The position numbers and the translations under genes were made by a program. Positions 49,961 through 58,778 of a stretch of DNA of 64,000 bases are shown piece by piece. Positions within the stretch are counted from its first letter, which is position 1; each line of letters starts with the position of its first letter. The stretch covers positions 2,542,001 to 2,606,000 of the forward strand of contig NZ_CP038228.1 in assembly GCF_006838285.1 (NCBI RefSeq), written 5' to 3'. Source of the DNA: Xanthomonas translucens pv. cerealis (GTDB lineage Bacteria > Pseudomonadota > Gammaproteobacteria > Xanthomonadales > Xanthomonadaceae). The notes beneath the pieces were generated by a model, which saw only the letters and a list, made by a program, of their open reading frames with translations, had not been told where the DNA came from and ran no database searches.

Positions 49961-50506
49961 ATGTCCATCTGGAAAGATCAGGGTACCCCGCGCAAGGACG
50001 GCCTGCCGCTGCCCGGCACGCCGGGCAACAGCGCAGTGCCGGAACCGCGGCCGGTCACCGAACCGGCGCCCGGCGAGTCCGCGGTCAGCGTCGCCGCGGC
50101 CGCTCCGCTCCCCGTACGCGCCGCGCCGCCGGCGGCGAAGGAGTCGCTGATCGCTGCCGACATCACCATCGAAGGCAAGATCGAAGGCACCGGCCATATC
50201 CGCATCGCCGGCAAGTTCAAGGGCGACGTCAACGTGCAGGGCGACCTGACCATCGAAACCGGCGCCAAGCTCAGCGGCGGCGTGCGCGCCAACAAGGTGA
50301 TCATCGCCGGCGAGCTGGAAGGCAACATCGAATCGGCCTCGCAGGTGGAACTGCTGGCGTCCGGCGCGCTGATCGGCGACGTCAAGGCCGGCTCGTTGAC
50401 CGTGGCCGCCGGCGCGCGGATGCGCGGCCAGGCCGATTTCGGCTGGGAGGACGACAAGGGCCGCAAAGGCGGCAAGCCGACGACGGAGCCTGACGCGGGC
50501 GCATGA
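49961..50506 (+). CDS. Bactofilin (polymer-forming cytoskeletal protein)
   Basis: 181 residues: a Pro/Ala-rich disordered N-terminus (to about 60), then the right-handed beta-helix of bactofilins (IAADITIEGKIEGTGHIRIAG, DLTIETGAKLSGGVRANKVI, VELLASGALIGDV), then a short charged tail. Bactofilins self-assemble at the membrane and organise cell shape or wall enzymes. No transmembrane segment. The ATG of the zinc-ribbon gene overlaps its stop (ATGA), so they form an operon. Confidence 0.92.
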   Translation: MSIWKDQGTPRKDGLPLPGTPGNSAVPEPRPVTEPAPGESAVSVAAAAPLPVRAAPPAAKESLIAADITIEGKIEGTGHIRIAGKFKGDVNVQGDLTIETGAKLSGGVRANKVIIAGELEGNIESASQVELLASGALIGDVKAGSLTVAAGARMRGQADFGWEDDKGRKGGKPTTEPDAGA

Positions 50507-50871
50507 GCACACCGCGTCCCGGCACCCCGGGGGCGACCCGGACCTGCCCGCACTGCAAGGCCACGATCCTGGAGAGCGCCAGCGTCTGCCCGGCCTGCAA
50601 GCACCACCTGCGCTTCGACTCGGCGGTGCTGCAGCAGTCGGCTCCGACCGCGACGGTGCCGCTGCGCGTGCAGGGCACCATCCAGCATCCTGCCGACGGC
50701 ACTGCGTGGGAGTACACGGTGGTGGTGACGATCCGCAACGGCCGCGGCGAGGAAATCAAGCGCCAACTGGTCGGCGTCGGTGCGATGCTGGACGGCGAGG
50801 AACGCAGCTTCACCCTGTCGGTGGAAGCGACCCAGGCCAAGGGCGGCGGCAAGCGTGGGACGCGGCATTGA
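50503..50871 (+). CDS. Zinc-ribbon protein coupled to bactofilin
   Basis: 122 residues with a CPHC...CPAC zinc ribbon (about 15-32) and a beta-rich C-terminal region (LRVQGTIQHPADGTAWEYTV, GEERSFTLSV). It overlaps bactofilin by four bases, implying translational coupling and a shared role; the mechanism is unknown. Ends with a low-complexity GGGKRGTRH. Confidence 0.8.
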   Translation: MSTPRPGTPGATRTCPHCKATILESASVCPACKHHLRFDSAVLQQSAPTATVPLRVQGTIQHPADGTAWEYTVVVTIRNGRGEEIKRQLVGVGAMLDGEERSFTLSVEATQAKGGGKRGTRH

Positions 50872-50874
50872 GGC

Positions 50875-50937
50875 CGGGACTCGGGACTCGGGACCAGGTA
50901 GCCCCTCTCCCGCCGGGAGAGGGGTTGGGGTGAGAGT
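50875..50937. repeat. Heptamer repeat plus Xanthomonad repeat copy
   Basis: CGGGACTCGGGACTCGGGAC (50875-50894) is the same GGGACTC heptamer family as in icmF. It is followed at 50901-50937 by the inverted copy of the 15071-15209 element: CCCCTCTCCCG-c-CGGGAGAGGGG then TTGGGGTGAG. Located in the gap between the bactofilin operon and the DNA repair operon; may serve as a terminator. Confidence 0.75.
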
Positions 50938-51150
50938 ACGGCGTATACGTTCACGGCAACGCACGCGCAAGCACTACATACACCTGCACATCCGCCTGCA
51001 ACGTAGCGAACGTCAGCCCATGCGCACCGGCCAGGCGCCTGCGCACGAACGCACAAGCGCGTAGCGCATTGGAGCCGATCCGCACCCGCGTGTAAACCGC
51101 TCGGCGTGGATTCTCATCTCCTGCACAGCGCCTTGGACACAGTGGCGGGC

Positions 51151-52155
51151 ATGCCGAAACCCGCTTCCCAGGACCTGGTGGTACTGCGCCCGGAAGGGCT
51201 GTACTGCCCCGCCGGCGACTTCCATATCGACCCCTGGCGCCCGGTGCCGCGCGCGGTCATCACCCACGGCCACGGCGACCACGCCCGCGTCGGCATGGGC
51301 GAATACCACTGCGCCGCCGCCGGCCTGCCGATCCTGCGCTGGCGCCTCGGCGAGCAGGCGTACCACGCCTACGACTATGGCGAACGCTTCGCGCTGGGCG
51401 CAGCAACGGTGTCGCTGCATCCGGCCGGACACGTGCTCGGCTCGGCGCAGGTGCGCATCGAAATGGACGGCGAGGTGTGGGTGGCCTCGGGCGACTACAA
51501 ACGCCAGCCCGATCCGACCTGCACGGCGTTCGAAGTGGTGCGCTGCGACACCTTCATCACCGAGGCTACCTTCGGCCTGCCGGTGTATCGCTGGCCGGAC
51601 ACCGCCGCAGTGGCGCGCGAGATCGTCGCCTGGCGCCACGAATGCGCCGCGCGCGGCGAGGCCGCGGTGCTGTTCTGCTATGCGCTGGGCAAGGCGCAAC
51701 GGGTGCTGGCCGAATTGCAGCCGTGGGACGATCAACCGGCGCTGCTGCATGGCGCGGTCGCCGCCGGCGTGGCGGTGTACCGCAAGGCGGACATCGCGAT
51801 GCTGGACACGCACCCGGTCGCCGAGATGGACAAGCGCGCCGACTACGCCGGGCAACTGGTGCTGGCGCCGCCGTCGGCCGCGGGCAGTCCGTGGCTGCGC
51901 CGCTTCCGCCATGCGCAACTCGGCTTCGCGTCGGGCTGGATGCGGCTGCGCGGCAACCGCCGCCGGCGCAATTACGACCGCGGCTTCGTGGTCTCCGACC
52001 ATGCCGATTGGCCGGACCTGCTGCGCACCATCGAGGAAACCGGCGCGCAGCGGGTCATCGCCACCCATGGCAACACCGACGCGATCATCCGCGCCTTGAA
52101 CGAACGCGGCGTCGCTGCCGAGGCGTTCCGCACCGACTACGGTGCCGAGGAATGA
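51151..52155 (+). CDS. Ligase-associated DNA exonuclease (MBL fold)
   Basis: 334 residues. Metallo-beta-lactamase/beta-CASP nuclease motif ITHGHGDHARVG (His39, His41, Asp43, His44), then HPAGHVLGSAQV, ASGDYKRQPDPT and FITEATFGLPVYRW, all specific to the ligase-associated exonuclease of the LigB/Lhr gene set. First gene of a four-gene operon; the ATGA overlap with the ligase implies coupling. ATG 51151 is preferred to a GTG 45 bases upstream, as it starts the family-conserved region. Presumed DNA end processing. Confidence 0.9.
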   Translation: MPKPASQDLVVLRPEGLYCPAGDFHIDPWRPVPRAVITHGHGDHARVGMGEYHCAAAGLPILRWRLGEQAYHAYDYGERFALGAATVSLHPAGHVLGSAQVRIEMDGEVWVASGDYKRQPDPTCTAFEVVRCDTFITEATFGLPVYRWPDTAAVAREIVAWRHECAARGEAAVLFCYALGKAQRVLAELQPWDDQPALLHGAVAAGVAVYRKADIAMLDTHPVAEMDKRADYAGQLVLAPPSAAGSPWLRRFRHAQLGFASGWMRLRGNRRRRNYDRGFVVSDHADWPDLLRTIEETGAQRVIATHGNTDAIIRALNERGVAAEAFRTDYGAEE

Positions 52156-53744
52156 AGCGCTTCGCCGCGCTGTACCGGCAACTGGACCAGAGCACCGCGA
52201 CGCTGGACAAGCGCGCCGCGCTGGTCGCCTATTTCGATCAGGCGCCGCCGGCCGACGCGGCGTGGGCGATCTGGCTGCTGAGCGGCGGCAAGCTGCGGCG
52301 CATCGCCAACACGCGCGAACTGCGCGCATGGATCGCGCAGGAAAGCGGCCTGCCCGGCTGGCTGGTGGACGACAGCTACGACCACGTCGGCGACCTCGCC
52401 GAAACCCTGACCCTGTTGCTCGACGATCCGGCCGCAGCCTCCGATCCGGCGCCGCTGCGCGACTGGATCGAGGAGCGCCTGCTGCCGGTCGCCGCGCAGG
52501 ACGAAGCCGCGCGCCACGCCGCGGTGCTCGCCGGCTGGCACAGCCTGGCGTTCGACGAGCGCCTGCTGTTCAACAAGCTGCTCACCGGAGCGCTGCGCGT
52601 GGGCGTGTCGCAGCGGCTGGTACAGCAGGCGCTGGCGGCGATGTCGGGGATCGACATCGCGCGCATCGCGCAGCGCATGCTCGGCGCGTGGTCGCCGACC
52701 CCGGCCGCGCTGGAAGACCTGTTGTCGCACGAGGTGCTGGCCAGCGACCGCCAGCAACCCTACCCGTTCTTTCTGGCCTCGCCGCTGGAAAACGCCGTGG
52801 CCACGCTGGGTACGATCGACGACTGGCAACTGGAATGGAAGTGGGACGGCATCCGCCTGCAGCTGATCCGCCGCGCCGGCGAAACGGCGCTGTGGTCGCG
52901 CGGCGAGGAACGCCTGGACGGCCGCTTCCCCGAAATCGAAACCGCCGCGGCCACGCTGCCGCGCGATGCGGTGATCGACGGCGAACTGCTGGGCTGGCGC
53001 GACGGCGACACCGCGCCGCTGCCGTTCACCGCGCTGCAGACCCGCATCCAGCGCCGCAAGCCCGGCGCCAAGACCCTGGCCGACACGCCGGCGCGGATGC
53101 TCGCCTACGACCTGCTGGAACTGGACGGCATCGACCTGCGCGAACAGCCGCTGGCGCAGCGCCGCGCGCAATTGCAGGCCTTGCTCGAGACGCATGCCAA
53201 CCCGCGCATCGTGCTGTCACCCTTGCTGCAGGCCGCGTCGTGGGAAGACGCGGCGGCGCTGCGCGAGGATTCGCGCGCGCGCGGCGTGGAAGGGCTGATG
53301 CTCAAGCGCGCGTCCTCGCCCTACCAATCCGGGCGCCGCCGCGGCGACTGGTGGAAGTGGAAGATCGAACCGCTGACCATCGACGCGGTGCTGCTGTACG
53401 CACAAGCAGGCCACGGCCGCCGCAGCACGCTGTACACCGATTACACCTTCGGACTGTGGGACGGCGAACACCTGGTGCCGGTGGCCAAGGCCTATTCGGG
53501 CCTGGACGACAGCGAAATCCTGGCGCTGGACCGCTGGATCCGCGCGCACACCACCGAACGCTTCGGCCCGGTGCGCGCGGTGACGCCGTACCACGTGTTC
53601 GAACTCGGCTTCGAGGCGGTGAACAAGAGCAGTCGGCACAAGTCCGGCATCGCGGTGCGTTTCCCGCGCATACTGCGCTGGCGCCACGACAAGCCGTTCG
53701 CCGAGGCCGACCGGCTAGCCACCCTGCAGGCGCTGGCGCGATGA
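52152..53744 (+). CDS. ATP-dependent DNA ligase (ligase-associated set)
   Basis: 530 residues. Adenylation Lys230 in the motif EWKWDGIRLQ (KxDG), with DGELLGW (motif III), GVEGLMLKR (motif IV) and WWKWKIEP (motif V); an alpha-helical N-terminal DNA-binding domain and an OB-fold C-terminus. ATP-type bacterial ligases of this kind act in repair rather than replication. Second gene in the operon, overlapping both neighbours by four bases. Widely paired with the exonuclease, helicase and PdeM in alpha- and gammaproteobacteria. Confidence 0.93.
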   Translation: MKRFAALYRQLDQSTATLDKRAALVAYFDQAPPADAAWAIWLLSGGKLRRIANTRELRAWIAQESGLPGWLVDDSYDHVGDLAETLTLLLDDPAAASDPAPLRDWIEERLLPVAAQDEAARHAAVLAGWHSLAFDERLLFNKLLTGALRVGVSQRLVQQALAAMSGIDIARIAQRMLGAWSPTPAALEDLLSHEVLASDRQQPYPFFLASPLENAVATLGTIDDWQLEWKWDGIRLQLIRRAGETALWSRGEERLDGRFPEIETAAATLPRDAVIDGELLGWRDGDTAPLPFTALQTRIQRRKPGAKTLADTPARMLAYDLLELDGIDLREQPLAQRRAQLQALLETHANPRIVLSPLLQAASWEDAAALREDSRARGVEGLMLKRASSPYQSGRRRGDWWKWKIEPLTIDAVLLYAQAGHGRRSTLYTDYTFGLWDGEHLVPVAKAYSGLDDSEILALDRWIRAHTTERFGPVRAVTPYHVFELGFEAVNKSSRHKSGIAVRFPRILRWRHDKPFAEADRLATLQALAR

Positions 53745-56284
53745 CCGCGGCGCAGGCGCGCAAGCGCCCGGCCGATGCGCCGCTGTACGCATGGTTCGCC
53801 GCGCAAGGCTGGCAACCGCTGCCGTTCCAGCGCGCACTCTGGCGGCACTACCTGGACGGCGGCTCGGGCCTGCTGCACACGCCCACCGGCAGCGGCAAGA
53901 CCCTAGCCGCGTTCGGCGGCCCGCTGCTGGAAGGCCTGCGCGAACAGGCAGCACTGCAGGCCAGCGCGCGCAAGGCGCCGCGCCGCGGCAAGGCCGCCGC
54001 CAGCGCAAGCACATCGGCAACGAGCACGCGTGCACGCCGGCAGGCGCAGCGCGACCTGAAAGTGCTGTGGATCACCCCGCTGCGCGCGCTCGCCGCCGAC
54101 ACCTTGCGCGCGTTGCGCGAACCGGCACAAGCGCTCGGCCTGGACTGGCAGATCGGCCTGCGCACCGGCGACGCCAGCGCGCGCGACAAGCGCCTGGCGC
54201 GCAGCGGCAAGCTCGACGTGCTGGTGACCACGCCCGAATCGCTGGCGCTGCTGCTGTCCTACCCGGACACCGCGCCGCAGCTGGCGACACTACGTTGCGT
54301 GATCGTAGACGAATGGCACGAGCTGCTCGGCAACAAGCGCGGCGTGCTGCTGCAGCTGTGCCTGGCGCGGCTGCGCGCCTGGGCGCCGGCGCTGCGCACC
54401 TGGGGCCTGTCGGCCACGCTCGGCAATCTGGACGAGGCGCGCGACGTGCTGCTGCCGCATGTACCGAACGCGCCGATCGTGGCCGGGGTCAAGCCGCGCA
54501 CGCTGACCCTGGAAACACTGACCCCGGCCAGCGGCGAGCGCTTCCCGTGGGCCGGCCACCTCGGCCTGGCACAACTGTCGCGGGTGCTGGAAAAACTTTT
54601 TGCGGTACGCACCAGCCTGCTGTTCACCAATACCCGCGCGCAGGCCGAACTGTGGCACCAGGCGCTGGACTCGGTGTGGCCCGAGGACACGCAAACGCTC
54701 GCCCTGCACCACGGCTCGCTGGATCCGGCGCTGCGCCGCGCCGCCGAACACGGCCTGCGCGACGGCAGCCTGCGCTGCGTGGTCGCGACTTCGAGCCTGG
54801 ACCTGGGCGTGGATTTTCCCGCGGTCGATCAGGTGCTGCAGATCGGCAGCCCCAAGGGCATAGCGCGACTGCTGCAGCGCGCTGGCCGCGCCAAGCACCG
54901 TCCCGGCGAGCCCGGCCACGTGCTGTGCGTGCCGTCGCATGCGCTGGAGCTGGTCGAATACGCCGCCGCGCGCCGCGCCATCGCCCACGGCCGTATCGAA
55001 TCGCGGCCATCGCCGCGGCTGTCGCTGGACGTGCTGGCGCAGCACTGCGTGAGCTGCGCGCTGGGCGGCGGCTTCCGCGCCGACGCGCTGTTCGATGAAG
55101 TCCGCGGCAGCGCGGCGTTCGCCGCGCTCGATGCGCCGACCTGGGCCGCGGTGCTGGACTTCGTCGTGCAAGGCGGCCGTGCGCTGGCGCAGTACCCGGA
55201 CTACCGCAAGGTGGTGCTCGATGACGACGGCGTGTACCGCGTGCACGACCGCCGCATCGCGCTGCGTCACCGGCTCTCGATTGGCACCATCACCAGCGAC
55301 GGCAGCGTCGCGGTGCGCTTCCTGCGCGGCGGCCGGCTCGGCGCGGTGGAAGAGCAGTTCGTCGGTCGCCTGCACCGCGGCGACCGCTTCCAGTTCGCCG
55401 GGCGCCTGCTGGAACTGGTGCGGCTGGAAGACATGACCGCCTACGTGCGGCTGGCCAAAGGCTGCGACGGCAGCGTGCCGAAATGGATGGGCGGGCGCAT
55501 GCCGCTGTCCTCGGCCCTGGCCCACGAAGTGGAAGCGGTGTTCGCCGAGCCGCGCGGCGAAGAGGAACTGCGCGCGTTGGCGCCGTTGCTCGGCCTGCAA
55601 CGCGCGTTGTCGGCGTTGCCGTCGCCGCAGCGGCTGCTGGTGGAAAGCGTGCGCGCCCGCGACGGCCGCCATGTGTTCGTGTATCCGTTCGCCGGGCGCC
55701 AGGTGCACGAAGGCCTGGCTGCGCTGCTGGCGCTGCGCTGGGGCCGGCAGCAGCGCAACACTTTCAGCTTCGCCGCCAACGACTACGGGCTGGTGCTGTC
55801 GCCGGCGCAGGAGGTCGCCATCGACCCAGCCCTGCTGCGCGAACTGCTCAGCCCCGCGCATCTGTTCGAAGATCTGCGCGAAAGCCTCAATCTGGGCGAA
55901 CTGGCGCGGCGCCAGTTCCGCGAGATCGCGCGCGTGTCCGGCCTGCTGCCGCCGAGCCTGCCCGGCGGCACGCCGCGCAGCCTGCGCCAGCTGCAGGCCT
56001 CCAGCGGCCTGCTGTACGACGTGCTGAGCCGCTTCGATCCCGAGCATCTGCTGCTGGCGCAGGCCGAGCGCGAAGTGCTGCAGGGCGAGATGGAACTGAA
56101 CCGGCTCGCCGCCACGCTGCACGACTGCGCCGCGCGCGAACTGGCCGTGCACACGCCGCGCAGCCTGACCCCGCTGTCGTTCCCGCTGTGGGCCGAGAGC
56201 ATCCGCGGCCAGCTCAGCACCGAGGACTGGAAGGCGCGGGTGATGCGTGCGGCCGCGCAGCTGGAACACCGCCATGCGCGCTGA
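53741..56284 (+). CDS. Ligase-associated DNA damage response DEXH-box helicase (Lhr-like)
   Basis: 847 residues. Walker A TPTGSGKT (Lys53), DEWH at 190-193 in VIVDEWHELL, SATLGN motif III, and C-terminal-half motifs FTNTRAQ, SSLDLGVDF and QRAGRAKHRPGE. A long C-terminal extension typical of Lhr-core helicases follows. Third gene in the operon, ATGA-overlapping the ligase. Likely a 3'-5' translocase remodelling damaged DNA. The stop overlaps the pdeM start. Confidence 0.92.
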   Translation: MTAAQARKRPADAPLYAWFAAQGWQPLPFQRALWRHYLDGGSGLLHTPTGSGKTLAAFGGPLLEGLREQAALQASARKAPRRGKAAASASTSATSTRARRQAQRDLKVLWITPLRALAADTLRALREPAQALGLDWQIGLRTGDASARDKRLARSGKLDVLVTTPESLALLLSYPDTAPQLATLRCVIVDEWHELLGNKRGVLLQLCLARLRAWAPALRTWGLSATLGNLDEARDVLLPHVPNAPIVAGVKPRTLTLETLTPASGERFPWAGHLGLAQLSRVLEKLFAVRTSLLFTNTRAQAELWHQALDSVWPEDTQTLALHHGSLDPALRRAAEHGLRDGSLRCVVATSSLDLGVDFPAVDQVLQIGSPKGIARLLQRAGRAKHRPGEPGHVLCVPSHALELVEYAAARRAIAHGRIESRPSPRLSLDVLAQHCVSCALGGGFRADALFDEVRGSAAFAALDAPTWAAVLDFVVQGGRALAQYPDYRKVVLDDDGVYRVHDRRIALRHRLSIGTITSDGSVAVRFLRGGRLGAVEEQFVGRLHRGDRFQFAGRLLELVRLEDMTAYVRLAKGCDGSVPKWMGGRMPLSSALAHEVEAVFAEPRGEEELRALAPLLGLQRALSALPSPQRLLVESVRARDGRHVFVYPFAGRQVHEGLAALLALRWGRQQRNTFSFAANDYGLVLSPAQEVAIDPALLRELLSPAHLFEDLRESLNLGELARRQFREIARVSGLLPPSLPGGTPRSLRQLQASSGLLYDVLSRFDPEHLLLAQAEREVLQGEMELNRLAATLHDCAARELAVHTPRSLTPLSFPLWAESIRGQLSTEDWKARVMRAAAQLEHRHAR

Positions 56285-56924
56285 GCTGGACTGGAGTCTG
56301 GCCGGCGAGCCGATGACCCTGCTCGGCGAGCGCGCGCTGTACTGGCCTGCGCGGCGGCGGTTGCTGATCGCCGACCTGCACCTGGGCAAGGCCGATGTGT
56401 TCCGCCGCGCCGGCATCGGCCTGCCCAGCGGCGGCACCGCGCTCGACCTGCAACGCCTCGCTGGATTGGCGCAGGCACAGGCGGCGCAGGAACTGTGGAT
56501 CCTCGGCGACGTGCTGCACGGCGCCGCGCCCGCGGCCGCCTGGCAACGCGACTGGCACGCCTGGCGCGCCGCGCATCCGCAATTGCGCGTGGCCGCGATC
56601 GCCGGCAACCACGACCGCGCGCTGGCCGGCGCCGGATTGGACATCGCGCTGCTCGGCGAACAGGTGGAGGACGGCCCGTTCGCGCTGCGCCACGACCCGG
56701 CGCCGCACGCGCAACTGCATGTGCTATGCGGACACCTGCATCCGCTGGCCAAGCTACCCGGCATGCGCCAACGCTGGCCCGCGTTCTGGCTGCGCGAACG
56801 GATGACAGTGCTGCCCGCGTTCTCGCAGTTCACCGCCGGCGTGGTGCCGGTGCTGGAGGCGGGCGAACGCCTGGTCGCCTGCGTAGAAGGCGCGGCGCTG
56901 GCGTTGCCTGTGGCGATGGGATAG
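56274..56924 (+). CDS. pdeM: Ligase-associated DNA damage response endonuclease PdeM
   Basis: 216 residues of the calcineurin-like phosphoesterase fold: DLHLGKADVFRRAG (metal site), WILGDVLHG, AGNHDRAL and LCGHLHPLAK. PdeM is the fourth member of the set. Its ATG overlaps the helicase stop by 11 bases. Together the four genes form one translationally coupled unit ending in a REP element. Confidence 0.9.
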   Translation: MRAELDWSLAGEPMTLLGERALYWPARRRLLIADLHLGKADVFRRAGIGLPSGGTALDLQRLAGLAQAQAAQELWILGDVLHGAAPAAAWQRDWHAWRAAHPQLRVAAIAGNHDRALAGAGLDIALLGEQVEDGPFALRHDPAPHAQLHVLCGHLHPLAKLPGMRQRWPAFWLRERMTVLPAFSQFTAGVVPVLEAGERLVACVEGAALALPVAMG

Positions 56925-56953
56925 CGCGTGTCCCTGGAGACTCAGATCGCCTG

Positions 56954-57019
56954 CTGTGGGAGGGACTTCAGCCCCAAGGTTTTACCGATAACGCGTCGGG
57001 ACTGAAGTCCCTCCCACAG
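56954..57019. repeat. REP-like 18-bp perfect inverted repeat
   Basis: Arms CTGTGGGAGGGACTTCAG (56954-56971) and CTGAAGTCCCTCCCACAG (57002-57019) are perfectly complementary, separated by 30 bp. Lies between the convergent pdeM and monooxygenase genes, so it probably functions as a bidirectional terminator or stabiliser. A decayed relative is at 40061-40158. Confidence 0.88.
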
Positions 57020-57101
57020 GGAAGCGACCGCGCCGCGGCATCGCAACAGGTCTACCGATCGCAGAAACGACGTCGGTCGCCACCTGCACGAACACGCTGG
57101 C

Positions 57102-58385
57102 TCACTGCACCTGTTCGCCGTGCGCCGGCCCCACCGCAATCGGTGGAGGTGGCGCTGCCGCCGTCTCCGCCAGCGCCTGCAGAAATCCCGGCTCCAGCGG
57201 CAGCTTGCCGAACCACCCATGCTGGGTACCGCTGAGCAGGCGCAGCATATGCCCGCGCCCGCCGGGCATGCGCCCGGCCGGCAGCATGCCGAGGTCGCGC
57301 ACGCGCGCCACCAGGTCACGTTCGGACTGGAACAGCGGGGTCAGCCAGCGGCTCCAGAACTGGTACACCGCCACATGCGCATGCCGCTGCGCCTGGTAGC
57401 GCGCCAGCGCCGCGTCCAGGTCCGGCGCTTCGCGCAGGGCTTCGCTCAACACCCACGCATCCATCAGCGCCATGTTGACGCCCTGCCCCAGCTGCGGGCT
57501 CATCGAATGCGCCGCGTCGCCGGCCAGCACCAGGCGGCCGCGGTACCAGCGCTGCTGCACCGCGTCGCGATAGCTGGCGCGCGCCAGCTGCGCCGGCTCG
57601 CACACCTGCGCCAGGCACTCGCGCGCCTGCGGCCACAGCTGCGCCACCTCGTCCAGCCACGCGTCCATGCCGCGCGCCTGCCAGGCATCGAAATCGGCGG
57701 TGGGCAGGCTCCAGAAGAAACTCATGCGCGGCTCGGGATCGCCCGGGCGGGTGCCGACCGGCAGCAGCCCGATCATCTTGCGCGCGGCCACATAGCGCTG
57801 GCGCAATTCGTCGGCGAAGGCCCAGTCGCCGCGTGGCAGCAGGCACCACAGCGCGCCCCACGGATAGACCCGGTCCAGGCGCGTGCCCTGCACCTGCGCG
57901 CGCAACGCCGAGGCCGAACCGTCGCTGGCAATCACCAGGTCGAACGGACCATGCCAGCGCCCTTGCTGATCCTGCACCCGGCGCAGGCCGTCGTCGATGG
58001 CGACGATGCGCGTATCGCGCTGCAGCTCGGCGTCACCGTCCCACGCCTGCGCCAGCAGCGAGAACAAGGCGCCGCGCTGCATGCCCAGGCCGAACAGGCG
58101 CGTGTCCAGGTCGCGGTAGCGCATGTCCATCACCGCGCGGCCGCACGGCGTCTCGCCGTACAGGCGGCGCACCGGCGCGCCATGCGCCAGCGCCTGCTCG
58201 AGCAGGCCGATCCGCCACAGCACCTGCAGCCCGGTCGGCTGCAGCAGGAAACCGGCGCCGACCGGACCCGGCTGCGGCGCGCGTTCGAACACCTGTAGCC
58301 GATGGCCGTCGCGCGCCAGCAGCAGCGCCAGGGCCTGGCCCGCCGTGCCGTAGCCGACGATACCGATCTGCATCCGTTGCTTCAT
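57102..58385 (-). CDS. FAD-dependent monooxygenase (UbiH/PHBH-like)
   Basis: 427 residues. N-terminal Rossmann dinucleotide motif IGIVGYGTAGQALALLLARD, the FAD loop RDTRIVAIDDG and the GDAAHSMSPQLGQGVNMALMDA FAD-binding site (GD motif). Resembles aromatic-ring hydroxylases of the p-hydroxybenzoate hydroxylase class. Substrate unknown. Start chosen at ATG 58385; an ATG at 58373 is also possible. It is downstream of the cold-shock gene but separated by a strong terminator. Confidence 0.87.
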   Translation of the reverse strand: MKQRMQIGIVGYGTAGQALALLLARDGHRLQVFERAPQPGPVGAGFLLQPTGLQVLWRIGLLEQALAHGAPVRRLYGETPCGRAVMDMRYRDLDTRLFGLGMQRGALFSLLAQAWDGDAELQRDTRIVAIDDGLRRVQDQQGRWHGPFDLVIASDGSASALRAQVQGTRLDRVYPWGALWCLLPRGDWAFADELRQRYVAARKMIGLLPVGTRPGDPEPRMSFFWSLPTADFDAWQARGMDAWLDEVAQLWPQARECLAQVCEPAQLARASYRDAVQQRWYRGRLVLAGDAAHSMSPQLGQGVNMALMDAWVLSEALREAPDLDAALARYQAQRHAHVAVYQFWSRWLTPLFQSERDLVARVRDLGMLPAGRMPGGRGHMLRLLSGTQHGWFGKLPLEPGFLQALAETAAAPPPPIAVGPAHGEQVQ

Positions 58386-58431
58386 CACATCCACTGATTG
58401 CGGGCGACACCGCAGCGGTATCGCCATCCAT

Positions 58432-58455
58432 AAAAAACCCCGCCGAAGCGGGGTT
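58432..58455 (-). terminator. Intrinsic terminator of the cold-shock gene
   Basis: Minus strand: AACCCCGC stem (58448-58455 with 58436-58443) closed by TTCG, then a six-T run (58432-58437). 27 bp past the csp stop. Confidence 0.92.
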
Positions 58456-58482
58456 CAAAAACAGCTCAGCCGAGCAAGCGAT

Positions 58483-58689
58483 TTACTCGACGGGCGTAAT
58501 ATTGGAGGCCTGCGCGCCCTTCGGACCCTGGGTCACCTCATAGCTGACACGCTGTCCTTCCTGCAGGCTGCGGAAGCCCTTGGAATTGATCGCGGAGAAG
58601 TGCGCGAATACATCGGCGCTGCCGTCTTCCGGCGAAATAAAGCCAAATCCCTTGGCGTCGTTGAACCACTTGACGGTACCGTTCGGCAT
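58483..58689 (-). CDS. Cold-shock protein (CspA family)
   Basis: 68 residues. RNP1 motif KGFGFI and RNP2 VFAHFSAI are intact in an OB-fold; starts [11 protein letters not shown]. Binds single-stranded RNA/DNA and melts secondary structure. Monocistronic: about 90 bp of upstream sequence and its own terminator. In-frame extension upstream runs through the phosphorylase gene and is not used. Confidence 0.93.
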   Translation of the reverse strand: MPNGTVKWFNDAKGFGFISPEDGSADVFAHFSAINSKGFRSLQEGQRVSYEVTQGPKGAQASNITPVE

Positions 58690-58778
58690 GGTGATGCGAG
58701 ACCTTGTGCAATGAATGGGTGGTGGTTGTGCGGCAGCCCGCACCGGCGGAGTATGCAAAGCTTGCGCAACGAAGACAA

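Noticed and set aside
54290..56833. Minus-strand open frame opposite the Lhr-type helicase
   Set aside because: Low-complexity composition; the plus-strand operon is clear.
49961..56924. Bactofilin plus ligase-associated genes as one defence island
   Set aside because: A repeat-containing gap and separate overlaps make two operons; the repair set is a known chromosomal system.
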